Positions 33,132 to 42,901 are shown, counted from the stretch's first letter. The stretch: 64,000 nt of DNA from Clostridiales bacterium (GCA_022508505.1 JAFLVC010000004.1:62001-126000); one strand, 5' to 3'. Program-made: numbers and translations. The notes: generated by a model not told the origin, from the sequence alone.

Positions 33132-34910
33132 ATGAAAATCACAGCAGACGAGCTTCGCAAAAAGTGGATGGATTTCTTTACCAAGCGCGGGCACACGCCC
33201 ATTTCGTCCGCTTCGCTCATACCCGAAAACGATCCGACCGTGCTGTTTACGACGGCGGGAATGCACCCGCTCGTGCCGTACCTTCTCGGTCAGCCGCACC
33301 CCGCGGGCAAGCGCCTTTGCGACGCGCAAAAATGCGTCCGCACGGGCGACATCGACGAGGTGGGCGACGCTTCGCACTGCACGTTTTTCGAAATGCTCGG
33401 CAACTGGAGCCTCGGCGATTTTTTCAAGGCCGAAATGGTGCCTTGGAGCTATGAGTTTTTGACTAAAGAACTCGGACTTTCTCCCGACAGGCTCGCCGTC
33501 ACCGTTTTCGAGGGCGACGCCGATTGCCCGCGCGACAACGAGACTGCGGCGCTTTGGGAAAAGTGCGGCATCAAGAAAGAGAATATATTCTTCCTCGGCA
33601 AAAAGCACAACTGGTGGGGCCCCGCAGGCCAGACAGGCCCGTGCGGTCCGGATACCGAGATGTTTTACGACACGGGTAAGCCCAAGTGCTGCCCCGAATG
33701 CTCGCCTGCGTGCGATTGCGGCAAGTACGTCGAGGTGTGGAACGACGTCTTTATGCAGTTTAACAAGACGGCGGACGGCAAGTTCGAGCCTTTGAAGCAG
33801 AAAAACGTCGATACCGGCATGGGCTTAGAGCGCGCGCTCATGAACATGCAGGGGCTCTCCTCCGTGTACGACACCGACGTATTTAAGCCCATTGTCGACA
33901 AAATCAAGGAGCTTGCCGAAGTTAAGGACGACAGCGTGGAAACGGTCAAGGCGGTGCGCGTCGTCGCCGACCACATACGCACCTCCACCTTTATCATAGG
34001 CGACGAGCGCGGCGTTACGCCCTCCAACGTCGACCAGGGCTATATTTTAAGAAGGCTCCTTCGCCGCGCGATACGCTTCGGCACGACGATTGGGCTAAAA
34101 GCGGGCGACTACTCGGCGGTCGCGGCTGTCGTCGTCGACAAGTACAAGGACGTATATCCCGAGCTGCTTGCGGCGCGCGACAAGATTATATTCGAGATAA
34201 ACGAGGAGCAGGCGAGGTTTTCGCGCACACTCGAAAACGGCATAAAAGAGTTTGAAAAGCTGTGCAAGTTTTTGCAGACCGACGTCATTCCCGGAAAGTC
34301 TGCGTTTAGGTTGTACGACACCTACGGCTTTCCGCTCGAAATGACGATAGAAATGGCAAAAGAGCGCGGCTTTACCGTCGACGTCGACGGGTTCAATGCG
34401 CGGTTCGAGGAACACAAAAACCTCTCGCATGCGGGCGCCGAGCAGCGCTTTAAGGGCGGGCTTGCCGACACGGGCGAGCTTACGGCAAGGCTTCACACGG
34501 CAACGCACCTCATGCACCGCGCGCTCAAAGAGGTTCTCAACGACGAGAACGTCAATCAGCGCGGCTCCAACATCACGCCCGAGCGGCTTCGCTTCGACTT
34601 TTCGTTCGGCCGCGCCATGACTCCCGAGGAGATCAAGGCGGTAGAGGACAAGGTCAACGCCGCAATAAAAGCGGACGTTCCCGTAACCTGCGAGGAGATG
34701 ACGGTCGACGAGGCAAAGGCGGCGGGGGCGGTCGGACTGTTCGCGTCGAAGTACGGCGAAAAGGTCAAGGTTTACACCATGGGCGAGTTCTCCAAAGAGA
34801 TTTGCGGCGGACCGCATGCGGCGCATACGGGCGAGCTCGGGCACTTCAAGATACTCAAAGAACAGTCGAGCTCGGCGGGCGTTCGCCGCATAAAGGCCGT
34901 TTTGGAATGA
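33132..34910 (+). CDS. alaS: Alanyl-tRNA synthetase lacking the C-Ala domain
   Basis: 592 residues against about 875 in most bacteria. The class II catalytic core (DFFTKRGHTPISSASLIPEND region; GPCGPDTE; GMGLERAL), the tRNA-recognition helices and the editing domain (HTATHLMH and CGGPHAAHTGELG, the zinc-type H-x3-H and C-x3-H ligands) are complete; the coiled coil and DHHA1/C-Ala domain are absent. The frame closes with a normal stop and leuS begins 25 bases later, so this is a natural short form and not a frameshift. Charges tRNA-Ala and clears Ser or Gly mischarging. Confidence 0.95.
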   Translation: MKITADELRKKWMDFFTKRGHTPISSASLIPENDPTVLFTTAGMHPLVPYLLGQPHPAGKRLCDAQKCVRTGDIDEVGDASHCTFFEMLGNWSLGDFFKAEMVPWSYEFLTKELGLSPDRLAVTVFEGDADCPRDNETAALWEKCGIKKENIFFLGKKHNWWGPAGQTGPCGPDTEMFYDTGKPKCCPECSPACDCGKYVEVWNDVFMQFNKTADGKFEPLKQKNVDTGMGLERALMNMQGLSSVYDTDVFKPIVDKIKELAEVKDDSVETVKAVRVVADHIRTSTFIIGDERGVTPSNVDQGYILRRLLRRAIRFGTTIGLKAGDYSAVAAVVVDKYKDVYPELLAARDKIIFEINEEQARFSRTLENGIKEFEKLCKFLQTDVIPGKSAFRLYDTYGFPLEMTIEMAKERGFTVDVDGFNARFEEHKNLSHAGAEQRFKGGLADTGELTARLHTATHLMHRALKEVLNDENVNQRGSNITPERLRFDFSFGRAMTPEEIKAVEDKVNAAIKADVPVTCEEMTVDEAKAAGAVGLFASKYGEKVKVYTMGEFSKEICGGPHAAHTGELGHFKILKEQSSSAGVRRIKAVLE

Positions 34911-34935
34911 TATTACTCGGAAAAGCAGGTAGAAA

Positions 34936-37350
34936 ATGGACCACGTTGAAATAGAAAAGAAATGGCGCGCGCGCTGGGAAAAAGATGGCGTAAACACCTT
35001 CACGCCGGGCGGCGACAAGCACTACGTTCTCGAAATGCTGCCGTACCCTTCGGGCGCTAAACTGCACGTAGGGCATTGGTACAACTACGGCGTCGCGGAC
35101 AGCTACGCGAGGTACATGCGCATGAACGGCAAGAACGTGTTTCAGCCCATGGGGTTTGACGCGTTCGGGCTTCCCGCAGAAAACTACGCGATAAAGACGG
35201 GCGTTCACCCCAAGGATTCGACGGACGCAAACATCGAAACAATGGAACGCCAGCTTCGCGACATGGGCATAATGTTCGATTGGTCGCACGAGTTTTGCAC
35301 CTGCCGTCCCGACTACTACAAGTGGACGCAGTGGCTGTTTTTACAGCTCTACAAAAACGGACTGTGCTATCAGAAAAAAGCGCCCGTCAACTACTGCCCG
35401 TCCTGCCAGACGGTAATAGCAAACGAGCAGGTCGTTGACGGCAAGTGCGAAAGGTGCAAGACCGAAGTCGTGCACAAGGAAATGACGCAGTGGTTTTTCA
35501 AGATAACAGACTACGCGGAAAGGCTTCTCGAAGGGCTTGACGGACTCGATTGGCCCGAAAAGACAAAGACCATGCAGCGCAATTGGATAGGCAAGTCGGT
35601 GGGCGGCGAGGTGGTTTTCGACCTCGAAAAGCCGACGGAGTCCGCCAAGAGCATAACCGTATTCACGACGCGCGCGGACACCCTTTTCGGCGTCAGCTAC
35701 GTCGTTCTCGCGCCTGAGCACCCGCTCGTGCCCGCGCTTACCGCAAAGGGTAAGAAGGCGGCGGTCGAGGCGTACATCAAGGAAGCGGCAAAGCGCACCG
35801 ACATAGAGCGCACGTCGACGACAAAGGAAAAGACGGGCGTGTTTATCGGCAGCTACTGCATAAACCCGATAAACGGCGAGAAAGTGCCCATTTTTATCGC
35901 CGACTACTGCCTGTCGACCTACGGCACGGGCGCGGTCATGGGCGTCGCCGCGCACGACACGCGCGACTACGCTTTTGCTAAAAAGCACAAGCTCGCTATT
36001 AAGCAGGTGATTAAGCCTAATGACGGCGAGTGCGAACTTCCGTACACCGAATACGGCGTCATGACAAACAGCGGTAAGTTCGACGGAATGAAGAGCGCGG
36101 ACGGCAAAAACGCCGTTCTCGACGAGCTTTCCGAAATCGGGCACGGCGGCAAAAAGACCAACTACCGCATGCGCGACTGGTCGGTCTCACGCCAGAGGTA
36201 TTGGGGCGCACCCATTCCGATTATTTACTGCGAGCACTGCGGCGCGGTGCCCGTGCCCGAAAAGGACTTGCCCGTAACGCTTCCGTACGACGTCAACTTC
36301 ACGCCCGACGGCAAGTCGCCGCTCGCGAGAAGCCCCGAGTTTTACGAGACGACTTGCCCTGTCTGCGGCAAAAAGGCGAAGCGCGAGACGGACACGCTCG
36401 ACACGTTCGTCTGCTCGTCCTGGTATTATCTGCGCTATCCCGACGCGCATAACGATAATGCCCCGTTCGACAAGAAAACGGTCAACGCGCTGCTCCCCGT
36501 CGACTGCTACGTCGGCGGCGCCGAGCACGCCTGCGGGCACTTGCTCTATTCGCGCTTTATCACAAAGGTTTTGCACGACCTCGGCTATCTCGACTTCGAC
36601 GAGCCGTTCACGCGGCTTGTGCACCAGGGCGTCATTCTCGGCCCCGACGGCAACCGCATGAGTAAGAGCCGCGGCAACGTCATTTCGCCAGACCCGATAA
36701 TCGAAAAATACGGCTCGGACGCGCTTCGGCTTTACATGATGTTCGGCTTCGACTACTCAATGGGCGGGCCGTGGTCGGACGGCGGCATTGCGTCGTGCGC
36801 CAAGTTCATGGACAGAATAGAACGCATTGCGCTCGAAGTAAAGGACGAAAAGGAGAGCGACAAGGGCGGCGATCTCGATTACGACCTCAACTACTGCATA
36901 AAAGAGGTTCGCGCCGACATTCCCGCATTCGGCTTTAACACGGCGGTTGCGAGGTGCATGGAGCTCGTCAACGCGATGTACAAGTACCGCGAAAGCCAAG
37001 GCTACAATCCTGCCTACCAAAAGCACGTTCTGCGCGTTCTCATAAAGATAATGGCGCCGCTCGCGCCGCACTTTATGGAAGAGCTAAACGAAATGACGGG
37101 CGGCAAAGGCTCGCTGTTTGACGAGAAATATCCGACGTGCGACGAATCTAAGCTCGTCAAATCGTCCGTCGAATACGCCGTGCAGGTCAACTCCAAAATT
37201 AAGTGCAAGATCGTCCTGCCGCAAGGGCTTCCCGCCGCCGACATTCAAAAGCTGGCGTTAGAAAACGCCGACGTTTTGACGGCGCTCGACGGCAAGACGC
37301 CGAGAAAGGTGATAGTCATTCCCGAACGGCTTATAAATATAGTGGTGTAA
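34936..37350 (+). CDS. leuS: Leucyl-tRNA synthetase
   Basis: 804 residues, bacterial-type class I synthetase. HIGH motif in [11 protein letters not shown] (HVGH), [15 protein letters not shown], zinc knuckle CPSCQTV...CERCKTEV, the CP1 editing domain with the threonine-rich stretch ([19 protein letters not shown]) and KMSKS as [10 protein letters not shown]. The C-terminal domain ends [14 protein letters not shown], as expected. A weak ribosome site (GCAGGTAG) and short gap suggest it is read from the glnS-alaS mRNA. No T-box precedes it. Ends at the terminator at 37367. Confidence 0.97.
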   Translation: MDHVEIEKKWRARWEKDGVNTFTPGGDKHYVLEMLPYPSGAKLHVGHWYNYGVADSYARYMRMNGKNVFQPMGFDAFGLPAENYAIKTGVHPKDSTDANIETMERQLRDMGIMFDWSHEFCTCRPDYYKWTQWLFLQLYKNGLCYQKKAPVNYCPSCQTVIANEQVVDGKCERCKTEVVHKEMTQWFFKITDYAERLLEGLDGLDWPEKTKTMQRNWIGKSVGGEVVFDLEKPTESAKSITVFTTRADTLFGVSYVVLAPEHPLVPALTAKGKKAAVEAYIKEAAKRTDIERTSTTKEKTGVFIGSYCINPINGEKVPIFIADYCLSTYGTGAVMGVAAHDTRDYAFAKKHKLAIKQVIKPNDGECELPYTEYGVMTNSGKFDGMKSADGKNAVLDELSEIGHGGKKTNYRMRDWSVSRQRYWGAPIPIIYCEHCGAVPVPEKDLPVTLPYDVNFTPDGKSPLARSPEFYETTCPVCGKKAKRETDTLDTFVCSSWYYLRYPDAHNDNAPFDKKTVNALLPVDCYVGGAEHACGHLLYSRFITKVLHDLGYLDFDEPFTRLVHQGVILGPDGNRMSKSRGNVISPDPIIEKYGSDALRLYMMFGFDYSMGGPWSDGGIASCAKFMDRIERIALEVKDEKESDKGGDLDYDLNYCIKEVRADIPAFGFNTAVARCMELVNAMYKYRESQGYNPAYQKHVLRVLIKIMAPLAPHFMEELNEMTGGKGSLFDEKYPTCDESKLVKSSVEYAVQVNSKIKCKIVLPQGLPAADIQKLALENADVLTALDGKTPRKVIVIPERLINIVV

Positions 37351-37366
37351 ATATTGTAGAGACTGA

Positions 37367-37398
37367 AAAAACCGCTCTTTCGTGCAAGGGCGGTTTTT
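37367..37398 (+). terminator. Terminator of the glnS-alaS-leuS operon
   Basis: AAAAACCGC (37367-37375) pairs with GCGGTTTTT (37390-37398), with CTCTTT/CAAGGG extending the stem. Confidence 0.85.
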
Positions 37399-37401
37399 GT
37401 A

Positions 37402-37430
37402 TTGACATATTCCGACAAAAGCTGTATAAT
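37402..37430 (+). promoter_or_regulatory. Consensus promoter of the formate channel gene, likely leaderless
   Basis: TTGACA (37402-37407), 17-base spacer, TATAAT (37425-37430), then six bases and the ATG at 37437. No ribosome site. The same geometry as at 124-136 and 1498-1510. Confidence 0.82.
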
Positions 37431-37436
37431 CATAGT

Positions 37437-38285
37437 ATGTTCAGTCCTGCGGAAATAAGCAAAAACTACGTGACGGTCGCAAAGACCAAGACGACGACGG
37501 TTTGGTATAAGCTGCTCGTCCTCGCCGTGCTTGCGGGTGCGTTTATCGCGTTCGGCGGCATGGTGTCGACTGCGGCGTCCGTCGGGTATTCGGGCGCGCA
37601 GGCGAGCCTTATAAAGGGTGCTGTCTTTCCGCTCGGGCTCATGCTCGTTGTCGTATGCGGCGCCGAGCTTTTTACGGGCAACAGCCTTCTCGTCGCACCG
37701 CTCATAAACAGGGATATTTCGGTCAAGGGCTTGCTTAAGAATTGGGGGCTCGTCTACGTCGGTAACCTCGTCGGAGGCGTTTTGATCGCGGTCCTCGTAG
37801 TTTACAGCCATGCAATAGATCCTGCGGTGATCGCCGCGGCGGCAAACGGCAAGGCGGCGCTTTCCTTCGGCGACGCTCTTCTTCGCGGCATACTTTGCAA
37901 TATGCTCGTCTGCCTTGCGGTGTGGGCTACCATGGCGACTAAGTCGACCGTCGGAAAAATAGTCGCGCTTTACCTTCCCGTGTTCGCATTCGTCGCGTGC
38001 GGTCTTGAGCACAGCGTTGCGGATATGTACTACCTTTCGGCGGGGCTCATGGCGGGCGGATACGACGCGGCGTTCCCGTCGCTCACGCTCGGAAACAGCG
38101 TGCTGTGCCTTCTCGCCGCGACGATAGGGAACATAATAGGCGGCGCGCTGATTGCGGTAGCCTACAACGCGGTGTTCGGAAAGCGCAATAAGCAAGAAGC
38201 CGCAAAGCCTGAAAGTGTCGAGAATGAGGAAGCAAAACAAGAGGCGGCGGCGACATCGGCAGTCAAAGAAAAATCCGACGAGTAA
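37437..38285 (+). CDS. focA: Formate/nitrite transporter (FNT) family channel
   Basis: 282 residues with six membrane helices. FNT signatures: GAFIAFGGM in the first helix, CGAELFTGNSLL, GNLVGGVL, the re-entrant loop LLRGILCNMLVCLAVW, and ACGLEHSVADMYYLSAGL with the conserved pore histidine. Pentameric channel for formate, or for nitrite or hydrosulfide in other members. The C-terminal 35 residues are a charged Glu/Lys/Ala tail. Linked by function to fhs at 28900. The ATG at 37437 is chosen from promoter geometry; the longer frame from 37203 overlaps leuS. Which anion is carried cannot be fixed from sequence. Confidence 0.92.
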   Translation: MFSPAEISKNYVTVAKTKTTTVWYKLLVLAVLAGAFIAFGGMVSTAASVGYSGAQASLIKGAVFPLGLMLVVVCGAELFTGNSLLVAPLINRDISVKGLLKNWGLVYVGNLVGGVLIAVLVVYSHAIDPAVIAAAANGKAALSFGDALLRGILCNMLVCLAVWATMATKSTVGKIVALYLPVFAFVACGLEHSVADMYYLSAGLMAGGYDAAFPSLTLGNSVLCLLAATIGNIIGGALIAVAYNAVFGKRNKQEAAKPESVENEEAKQEAAATSAVKEKSDE

Positions 38286-38305
38286 TTGAAAAGAGATAAG
38301 TCGAA

Positions 38306-38328
38306 GCCCCGAGTCGCGGGGCTTTTTT
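38306..38328 (+). terminator. Terminator after the formate channel gene
   Basis: GCCCCG (38306-38311), loop AGTCG, CGGGGC (38317-38322), then TTTTTT. Confidence 0.88.
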
Positions 38329-38405
38329 GTTTTGAATGAGTTTTACATAATCGTTTCGTCAAAAGAATATTATGCAAAAGGCGGGCGTTTGCCCACTTGA
38401 TTTTC

Positions 38406-39428
38406 ATGAACGCGATTTCCGTCATAACGTCTATACTGTATCTTCTGTCCGGCGTCGGGGTATTTCTCGTCGCTTGCTCTATGATGAGCAGTAACCTCGA
38501 AGCTTTAAGCGGAAGCAAAATAAAGTCGCTTTTTTCAAAAGCGGAAAAGAGCAAGCTCTTGGGCGTTGCCGTCGGCGCGACTACGACGGCGGTTTTGCAG
38601 AGCTCGAGCGCGGCGTCCGTCATGGTCATAAGCTTTGTAAACGGGGGCGTAATGACGCTTGCGCAGGCGGCAACCGTCATATTCGGTGCGAACGTCGGGA
38701 CGACGGTTACGGGGCAACTTGCCGCTCTCGGCGCCCTTGGCGGCGAGGTCGTTTTGATACCCGCGGTGTTGGCTTCCTTTTCGCTCGTCGGCGCGGCGGT
38801 GTATGCGCTTTCAAAAAGCGAGCGGGCAAAACGCGCGGGCGGCGCCGTTTCGGGGTTTGGTATGCTGTTCGTCGGGCTTGCCGTAATGAGCGGCGCGATG
38901 TCGAAGTTTTCGCAGTCGGACGCGCTCAAAAGCTTTATCGGCTTGTTTGAAAATCCGCTTATGCTCGTCCTTGTCGGCACGCTTTTGACGGCGGTCGTTC
39001 AGAGCTCGTCCGTCATGACGTCGATTGCAATCACCATGGCGGGTGCGGGGCTTATCACCGTCAATCAGGGAATTTATATCGCAATGGGCGCGAATGTCGG
39101 GACTTGCGTCACCGCGCTTTTTGCGGGACTTTCGGGAAGCTGTAACGGCAAGCGCGTCGCGCTCATTCATCTTTTGTTCAACGTCGGCGGCGTTATCGTG
39201 TTTATGCTCGTCGGGCTTATTATGGGCTTTTTCGGTACGGACTACGGAAGGCTGTTCGGCGTGGCGTTCCCGTCGTCGCCGCAAGTGCAGCTTGCAATGT
39301 TTCACACGGCTTTTAATATCGTTTCGGTGATAATCTTTCTTCCGCTCACGAATGCGCTCGTAAGGCTCGTGGTGAGGCTTGTGCCCGAGGAGCGAAAAAA
39401 GCAAGCAAAAACGCTTCAATCTGCATGA
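38406..39428 (+). CDS. Na+/phosphate symporter family protein (PNaS)
   Basis: 340 residues, eight to nine membrane helices. Two inverted repeats carry the family's QSSS motifs: TTTAVLQSSSAASVM (first half) and LTAVVQSSSVMTSIAIT (second half), with GANVGTT and GANVGTC following each. These form the Na+ and phosphate site of the NptA/SLC34 type. The bacterial C-terminal PhoU-like domain is absent. Start at 38406 (MNAIS); an ATG at 38397 is possible. No obvious ribosome site; a small GGGC-GTTT-GCCC hairpin (38382-38393) lies just before it. Confidence 0.9.
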   Translation: MNAISVITSILYLLSGVGVFLVACSMMSSNLEALSGSKIKSLFSKAEKSKLLGVAVGATTTAVLQSSSAASVMVISFVNGGVMTLAQAATVIFGANVGTTVTGQLAALGALGGEVVLIPAVLASFSLVGAAVYALSKSERAKRAGGAVSGFGMLFVGLAVMSGAMSKFSQSDALKSFIGLFENPLMLVLVGTLLTAVVQSSSVMTSIAITMAGAGLITVNQGIYIAMGANVGTCVTALFAGLSGSCNGKRVALIHLLFNVGGVIVFMLVGLIMGFFGTDYGRLFGVAFPSSPQVQLAMFHTAFNIVSVIIFLPLTNALVRLVVRLVPEERKKQAKTLQSA

Positions 39429-39436
39429 CGCGGCAT

Positions 39437-39465
39437 TTGACAAAATGCGCCGATACCGCTATAAT
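39437..39465 (+). promoter_or_regulatory. Promoter of the DUF3737 gene
   Basis: TTGACA (39437-39442), 17-base spacer, TATAAT (39460-39465). Starts 9 bases after the preceding stop codon. Confidence 0.8.
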
Positions 39466-39488
39466 GTATAAAAGGTTAAGGCGCTATT

Positions 39489-40343
39489 ATGGAAACGGTC
39501 AAACAAAAGCAATTCACAGGAGAGCGCGCGGCTTTTTTTGCCCGCGACAAGAAGATTGTCGAGTGCAGGTTTTTTGACGGCGAGTCGCCGCTGAAGCACA
39601 GCGAGAATATCGAGCTTTTTAGCTGCTCTTTCGAGTGGAAGTATCCGCTCTGGTATTCAAAGCATATCCGCGTGGAAAGCTGTACTTTAAGTGAGACGGC
39701 GCGCGCCGGCATTTGGTACACCGACGATATCGAGATGAAAAACTGCAAGATCGACGCGCCCAAGACCTTCCGCCGTTCTACTGATATAGTTCTCGAAAAC
39801 ATAGAGATTCCGAACGCCGCCGAAACGCTTTGGACGTGCAAGGGCGTTAAAATCAAAAACGTAACCGTTCGCGGCGGCGACTATCTCGCCATGAACTGCG
39901 AGGATATGGAAATCGACGGGTTAGACCTCGTCGGCAACTACGCGTTCGACGGCGCGAAAAACGTCGTTATCAAAAACTCGCGCCTCATGACTAAGGACGC
40001 GTTTTGGAACAGCGAGAACATAACGGTCTACAACTCGACGATTGTCGGCGAGTACTTGGGTTGGAATTCCAAAAACCTGACGCTCGTCGACTGCACGATC
40101 GAGAGCTTGCAGGGGCTTTGCTACATACAAAACCTCGTCATGAAAAACTGTAGGCTGTTAAACACGACGCTCGCATTCGAGTACTCTACCGTGCAGGCGG
40201 ATATCGACGGCAAAATCGACAGCGTGCTCAATCCGTCGGGCGGCAGAATTACGACAGGCGAGATAGGCGAGCTCATTCTCCAAAAGGACAGGGTCGACCC
40301 CGACAAAACGGTCATCATTTGCAGGAATAAACAAGATGTTTGA
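39489..40343 (+). CDS. DUF3737-family right-handed beta-helix protein
   Basis: 284 residues built from short repeated strands (patterns such as ENIELFSCSFEWKYPLW, TDDIEMKNCKIDAP, KNVVIKNSRLM, KNLTLVDCTIES), the coil repeats of a parallel beta-helix. The opening KQKQFTGERAAFFARDKKIVECRFFDGESPLKHS region matches the DUF3737 family seen in gut Firmicutes and Bacteroidetes. No signal peptide, so cytoplasmic. Its stop overlaps the start of a C-S lyase gene by eight bases, a tight coupling that suggests a shared process. Function unknown. Confidence 0.85.
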   Translation: METVKQKQFTGERAAFFARDKKIVECRFFDGESPLKHSENIELFSCSFEWKYPLWYSKHIRVESCTLSETARAGIWYTDDIEMKNCKIDAPKTFRRSTDIVLENIEIPNAAETLWTCKGVKIKNVTVRGGDYLAMNCEDMEIDGLDLVGNYAFDGAKNVVIKNSRLMTKDAFWNSENITVYNSTIVGEYLGWNSKNLTLVDCTIESLQGLCYIQNLVMKNCRLLNTTLAFEYSTVQADIDGKIDSVLNPSGGRITTGEIGELILQKDRVDPDKTVIICRNKQDV

Positions 40344-41505
40344 TTTTAAAAGCCCCGACAGGCGGGGGACTAACTCGTTGAAATGGGACGTCGCGGACTG
40401 CGAACTCCCCATGTGGGTTGCCGATATGGACTTTGAAACGGCACCCGCGGTTAAAGAGGCGGTGGCGCGTAGGGCCTCGCACGGCGCGTTCGGCTACAAT
40501 ATCGTTCCCGACGGTTGGTACGACGCGATAATTTCGTGGTGGAAGAGGCGGCACGGCTTGGTGATTGAAAAGTCGTGGCTGCAGTTTTGCACGGGAGTTG
40601 TGCCTGCGATTTCGTCAATCGTAAAGCGCGTGACGAACATAGGCGACAGAGTGGCGGTGCTTACGCCCGTGTACGATATATTTTTCCACTCGATAGAAAA
40701 CGCGGGGCGGACGGTCGCGGAGTGCAAGCTCGTATATAAGGACGGGAAGTTTGAGATAGACTTCGACGCGCTCGAAAAAACGCTATCGCATTCGCTTACG
40801 ACTATGCTCATTCTCTGCAATCCCCACAACCCGACGGGAAACATCTGGAAAAAAGATGAGCTAAATAGAATAGGCGCGCTGTGCGTTAAATACGGCGTGG
40901 TTGTCATTTCCGACGAAATACACTGCGATCTGACCGCGCCCGCCTGTGAGTATGTTCCGTTTGCGGCGGTGTCCGACGAGTGCAGGGAAAACAGCGTCAC
41001 TTGCGTTTCGGCGAGCAAGGCGTTTAATATTGCGGGACTTCAGTCGGCGGCGGTTTTCGTGCCGAACAAAAGCTTGCGCGAAAAAATCGTGCGCGGGCTA
41101 AACAGCGACGAGGTCGCCGAGCCCAACTGCTTTGCCGTCGACGCGACGATAGCGGCGTTTAACGAGGGTGAAGCGTGGCTTGACGAGCTCCGCGCGTACC
41201 TCTTTGAAAACAGAAAGACCGTAGAGGATTACTTGCGCACACAGCTTCCCGATGTGAAAGTCGTTAAGTCAAACGCGACCTATCTTGTGTGGATAGATTG
41301 CGGCGCGTTTACCGAAGACTCCGACGAGCTATGCGCTTTCATTCGCGAAAAGACGGGCTTGATTCTTTCTACGGGCAAGCAGTACCGCGGCGACGGCAAC
41401 CGTTTTGTCCGCATTAATATCGCCTGCGACCGCGACCGTCTAAACGACGGACTGAATAGGTTTGTAGCGGGAATGAAGGAATATAAAAAGTCGGGAAAGA
41501 AGTAA
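40336..41505 (+). CDS. patB: MalY/PatB-type PLP-dependent C-S lyase
   Basis: 389 residues, fold-type I aminotransferase-like. Opens with the MalY/PatB signature (RRGTNSLKWD, LPMWVADMDFETAPAV), has LCNPHNPTGNIW, SDEIHCDLT and the PLP lysine in SASKAFNIAGLQ, and ends RFVRINIACDR with the carboxylate-binding Arg. These enzymes cleave cystathionine or cysteine conjugates to a thiol, pyruvate and ammonia; some also act as aminotransferases. Overlaps the end of the beta-helix gene by eight bases; no own ribosome site beyond CAGGAATAA. Confidence 0.92.
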   Translation: MFDFKSPDRRGTNSLKWDVADCELPMWVADMDFETAPAVKEAVARRASHGAFGYNIVPDGWYDAIISWWKRRHGLVIEKSWLQFCTGVVPAISSIVKRVTNIGDRVAVLTPVYDIFFHSIENAGRTVAECKLVYKDGKFEIDFDALEKTLSHSLTTMLILCNPHNPTGNIWKKDELNRIGALCVKYGVVVISDEIHCDLTAPACEYVPFAAVSDECRENSVTCVSASKAFNIAGLQSAAVFVPNKSLREKIVRGLNSDEVAEPNCFAVDATIAAFNEGEAWLDELRAYLFENRKTVEDYLRTQLPDVKVVKSNATYLVWIDCGAFTEDSDELCAFIREKTGLILSTGKQYRGDGNRFVRINIACDRDRLNDGLNRFVAGMKEYKKSGKK

Positions 41506-41698
41506 AAGCTATCGGCAAAAAATCAAGAAGTTTTTGGTAAAATATGCGGTGTTTTTGCCGATAGGGGAAATGATTATAGATAAGAGATAAAAAATAAGAG
41601 ATAATAGATAATAATACAAAGCGGCGACAGAGATCGCTTCATTATTCATTCTTATCTATTATCTCTTATCTATTCATTTAGGCGCGTCAGCGCCGCTT
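41506..41698. repeat. AT-rich inverted repeat region before tRNA-Arg(CCT)
   Basis: AGATAAGAGATAAAAAATAAGAGATAATAGATAA (41579 onward, broken here into its AGATAAGAGATAA units) is mirrored by TTATCTATTATCTCTTATCT (41652-41671), followed by CATTTAGGCGCG and the GCGGCG/CGCCGC type ends. The same TTATCTATTCATTTAGGCGC string recurs at 56980. No gene seen. Confidence 0.7.
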
Positions 41699-41773
41699 TG
41701 GTACTCCCGGCGGGAATCGAACCCACAACTAACCCTTAGGAGGGGTTTGTTATATCCATTTAACTACGGAAGC
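41699..41773 (-). tRNA. tRNA-Arg (anticodon CCT), CCA encoded
   Basis: Read on the minus strand: acceptor GCTTCCG/CGGGAGT, D-arm GTTA...TAAC, anticodon stem AACCC/GGGTT around loop CTCCTAA (anticodon CCT), T-arm GTGGG/CCCGC with TTCGATT, then A and CCA. Decodes AGG. Own promoter at 41787-41815. Confidence 0.93.
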
Positions 41774-41786
41774 GGATATCTTGTAT

Positions 41787-41815
41787 AATATATCACTTTA
41801 TATGGCAGAGGTCAA
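41787..41815 (-). promoter_or_regulatory. Promoter of tRNA-Arg(CCT)
   Basis: Minus strand TTGACC (41815-41810), 17-base spacer, TATATT (41792-41787). Confidence 0.75.
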
Positions 41816-41851
41816 GTGAATTTAGCGCGTTATACTGCGTTCGCGTCGCGC

Positions 41852-41880
41852 TTGACAGATTTCATTCGCTGTGGTAAAAT
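41852..41880 (+). promoter_or_regulatory. Promoter of the alpha/beta hydrolase gene
   Basis: TTGACA (41852-41857), 17-base spacer, TAAAAT (41875-41880). Confidence 0.75.
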
Positions 41881-41907
41881 TATCGTATAACGTATCGGAG
41901 ATGTAAA

Positions 41908-42879
41908 ATGCAAGGTTGGATGATTGCGCTTATCGTTATAGCGGCGGTGATTTTCGTGGTTGCCGCGGCCGTACTCATTTGCTCACTTTTTGTCTTTCAC
42001 AAAATCCTCGGGCGGCGTAAGGGCGGCGACACGGAGGAGTTCCCCGAAAAGTACGCCGTCGATCTTTCCTGGTTCGACACGGTTAAGGACTGCACCGAAA
42101 CGGTGGAGCTAACCGCGTACGACGGCGTCAAGCTCCGCGCCCTTCTGATTAAGCACCCGACAGCAGAAGGCGAGGGCGAGGGCGAGGACAGTGCGGACAA
42201 AAAGCCGTCCCGCGTCGCTATCCTTCAGCACGGCTATCGAGCGACGCCTAACGCCATGCAACCGTATGCCGCTATTCTGTACGACAAGGGCTATGACATT
42301 CTTCTTCCCGCCGCGCGCGGCCACGCAATGAGCGAGGGCAAGTTTATCGGCATGGCGTGGATAGACAGGTTTGATTTTCTGCGCTGGGCGGACCGCGTGG
42401 TCGAGCTCTACGGCGAGAGCGTCAAGATTGCGATTATGGGCGTTTCCATGGGTGGCTCGACCGTCGTCGCCGCGGCGGGCATGAACCCTCCGCCGCAAAT
42501 AAAGTGCGTAATCGACGATTGCGGCTTTTCCTCGCAGCGCGACGAGTACTACGCCTGCCTAAAGCGCGCACATCTTCCGCAAAAGCTCGGTCTCATTCCG
42601 CTCGCTATCGGCGTCAGGCTGCGCTGCGGCTACTCGGTGTACGAGGCGGACATTGCGCCGCTCGCCAAAAAGATGACAATTCCCGCGCTGTTCATCCACG
42701 GCGACAAGGACACCTTCGTACCCTGCGAGCTCGGCAAAGCTCTGTTCGAGGCGTGCGGCTCGGAGCAAAAGGAAATGCTCGTCGTAGAAGGCGCACCCCA
42801 CGCCGCGTCATACGCTACCGACAAAGAAAAATACACAAATATGCTTGTCGAGTTCGTCGATAAGCATATAGGCGAATAA
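41908..42879 (+). CDS. Membrane-anchored alpha/beta hydrolase
   Basis: 323 residues. An N-terminal membrane helix (about 5-30) is followed by an alpha/beta-hydrolase domain: oxyanion-region LQHGYRA, nucleophile elbow GVSMGGS (Ser about 192), acid in FIHGDKDTFVP and His in GAPHAASYA. Close in layout to YtpA/BAAT-like and 'alpha/beta hydrolase, DUF1749-like' esterases of Firmicutes with an N-terminal anchor. Substrate unknown; probably a lipase, esterase or peptidase at the membrane. A ribosome site (CGGAGA) and promoter precede it, and a terminator follows. Confidence 0.86.
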   Translation: MQGWMIALIVIAAVIFVVAAAVLICSLFVFHKILGRRKGGDTEEFPEKYAVDLSWFDTVKDCTETVELTAYDGVKLRALLIKHPTAEGEGEGEDSADKKPSRVAILQHGYRATPNAMQPYAAILYDKGYDILLPAARGHAMSEGKFIGMAWIDRFDFLRWADRVVELYGESVKIAIMGVSMGGSTVVAAAGMNPPPQIKCVIDDCGFSSQRDEYYACLKRAHLPQKLGLIPLAIGVRLRCGYSVYEADIAPLAKKMTIPALFIHGDKDTFVPCELGKALFEACGSEQKEMLVVEGAPHAASYATDKEKYTNMLVEFVDKHIGE

Positions 42880-42901
42880 CGTTATAATCCCAAATAATAG
42901 G

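Noticed and set aside
41699..41773. tRNA-Arg(CCT) as attachment site for the phage block
   Set aside because: It lies 2.5 kb from the block with ordinary genes between, and no duplicate of its 3' end is seen on the other side.
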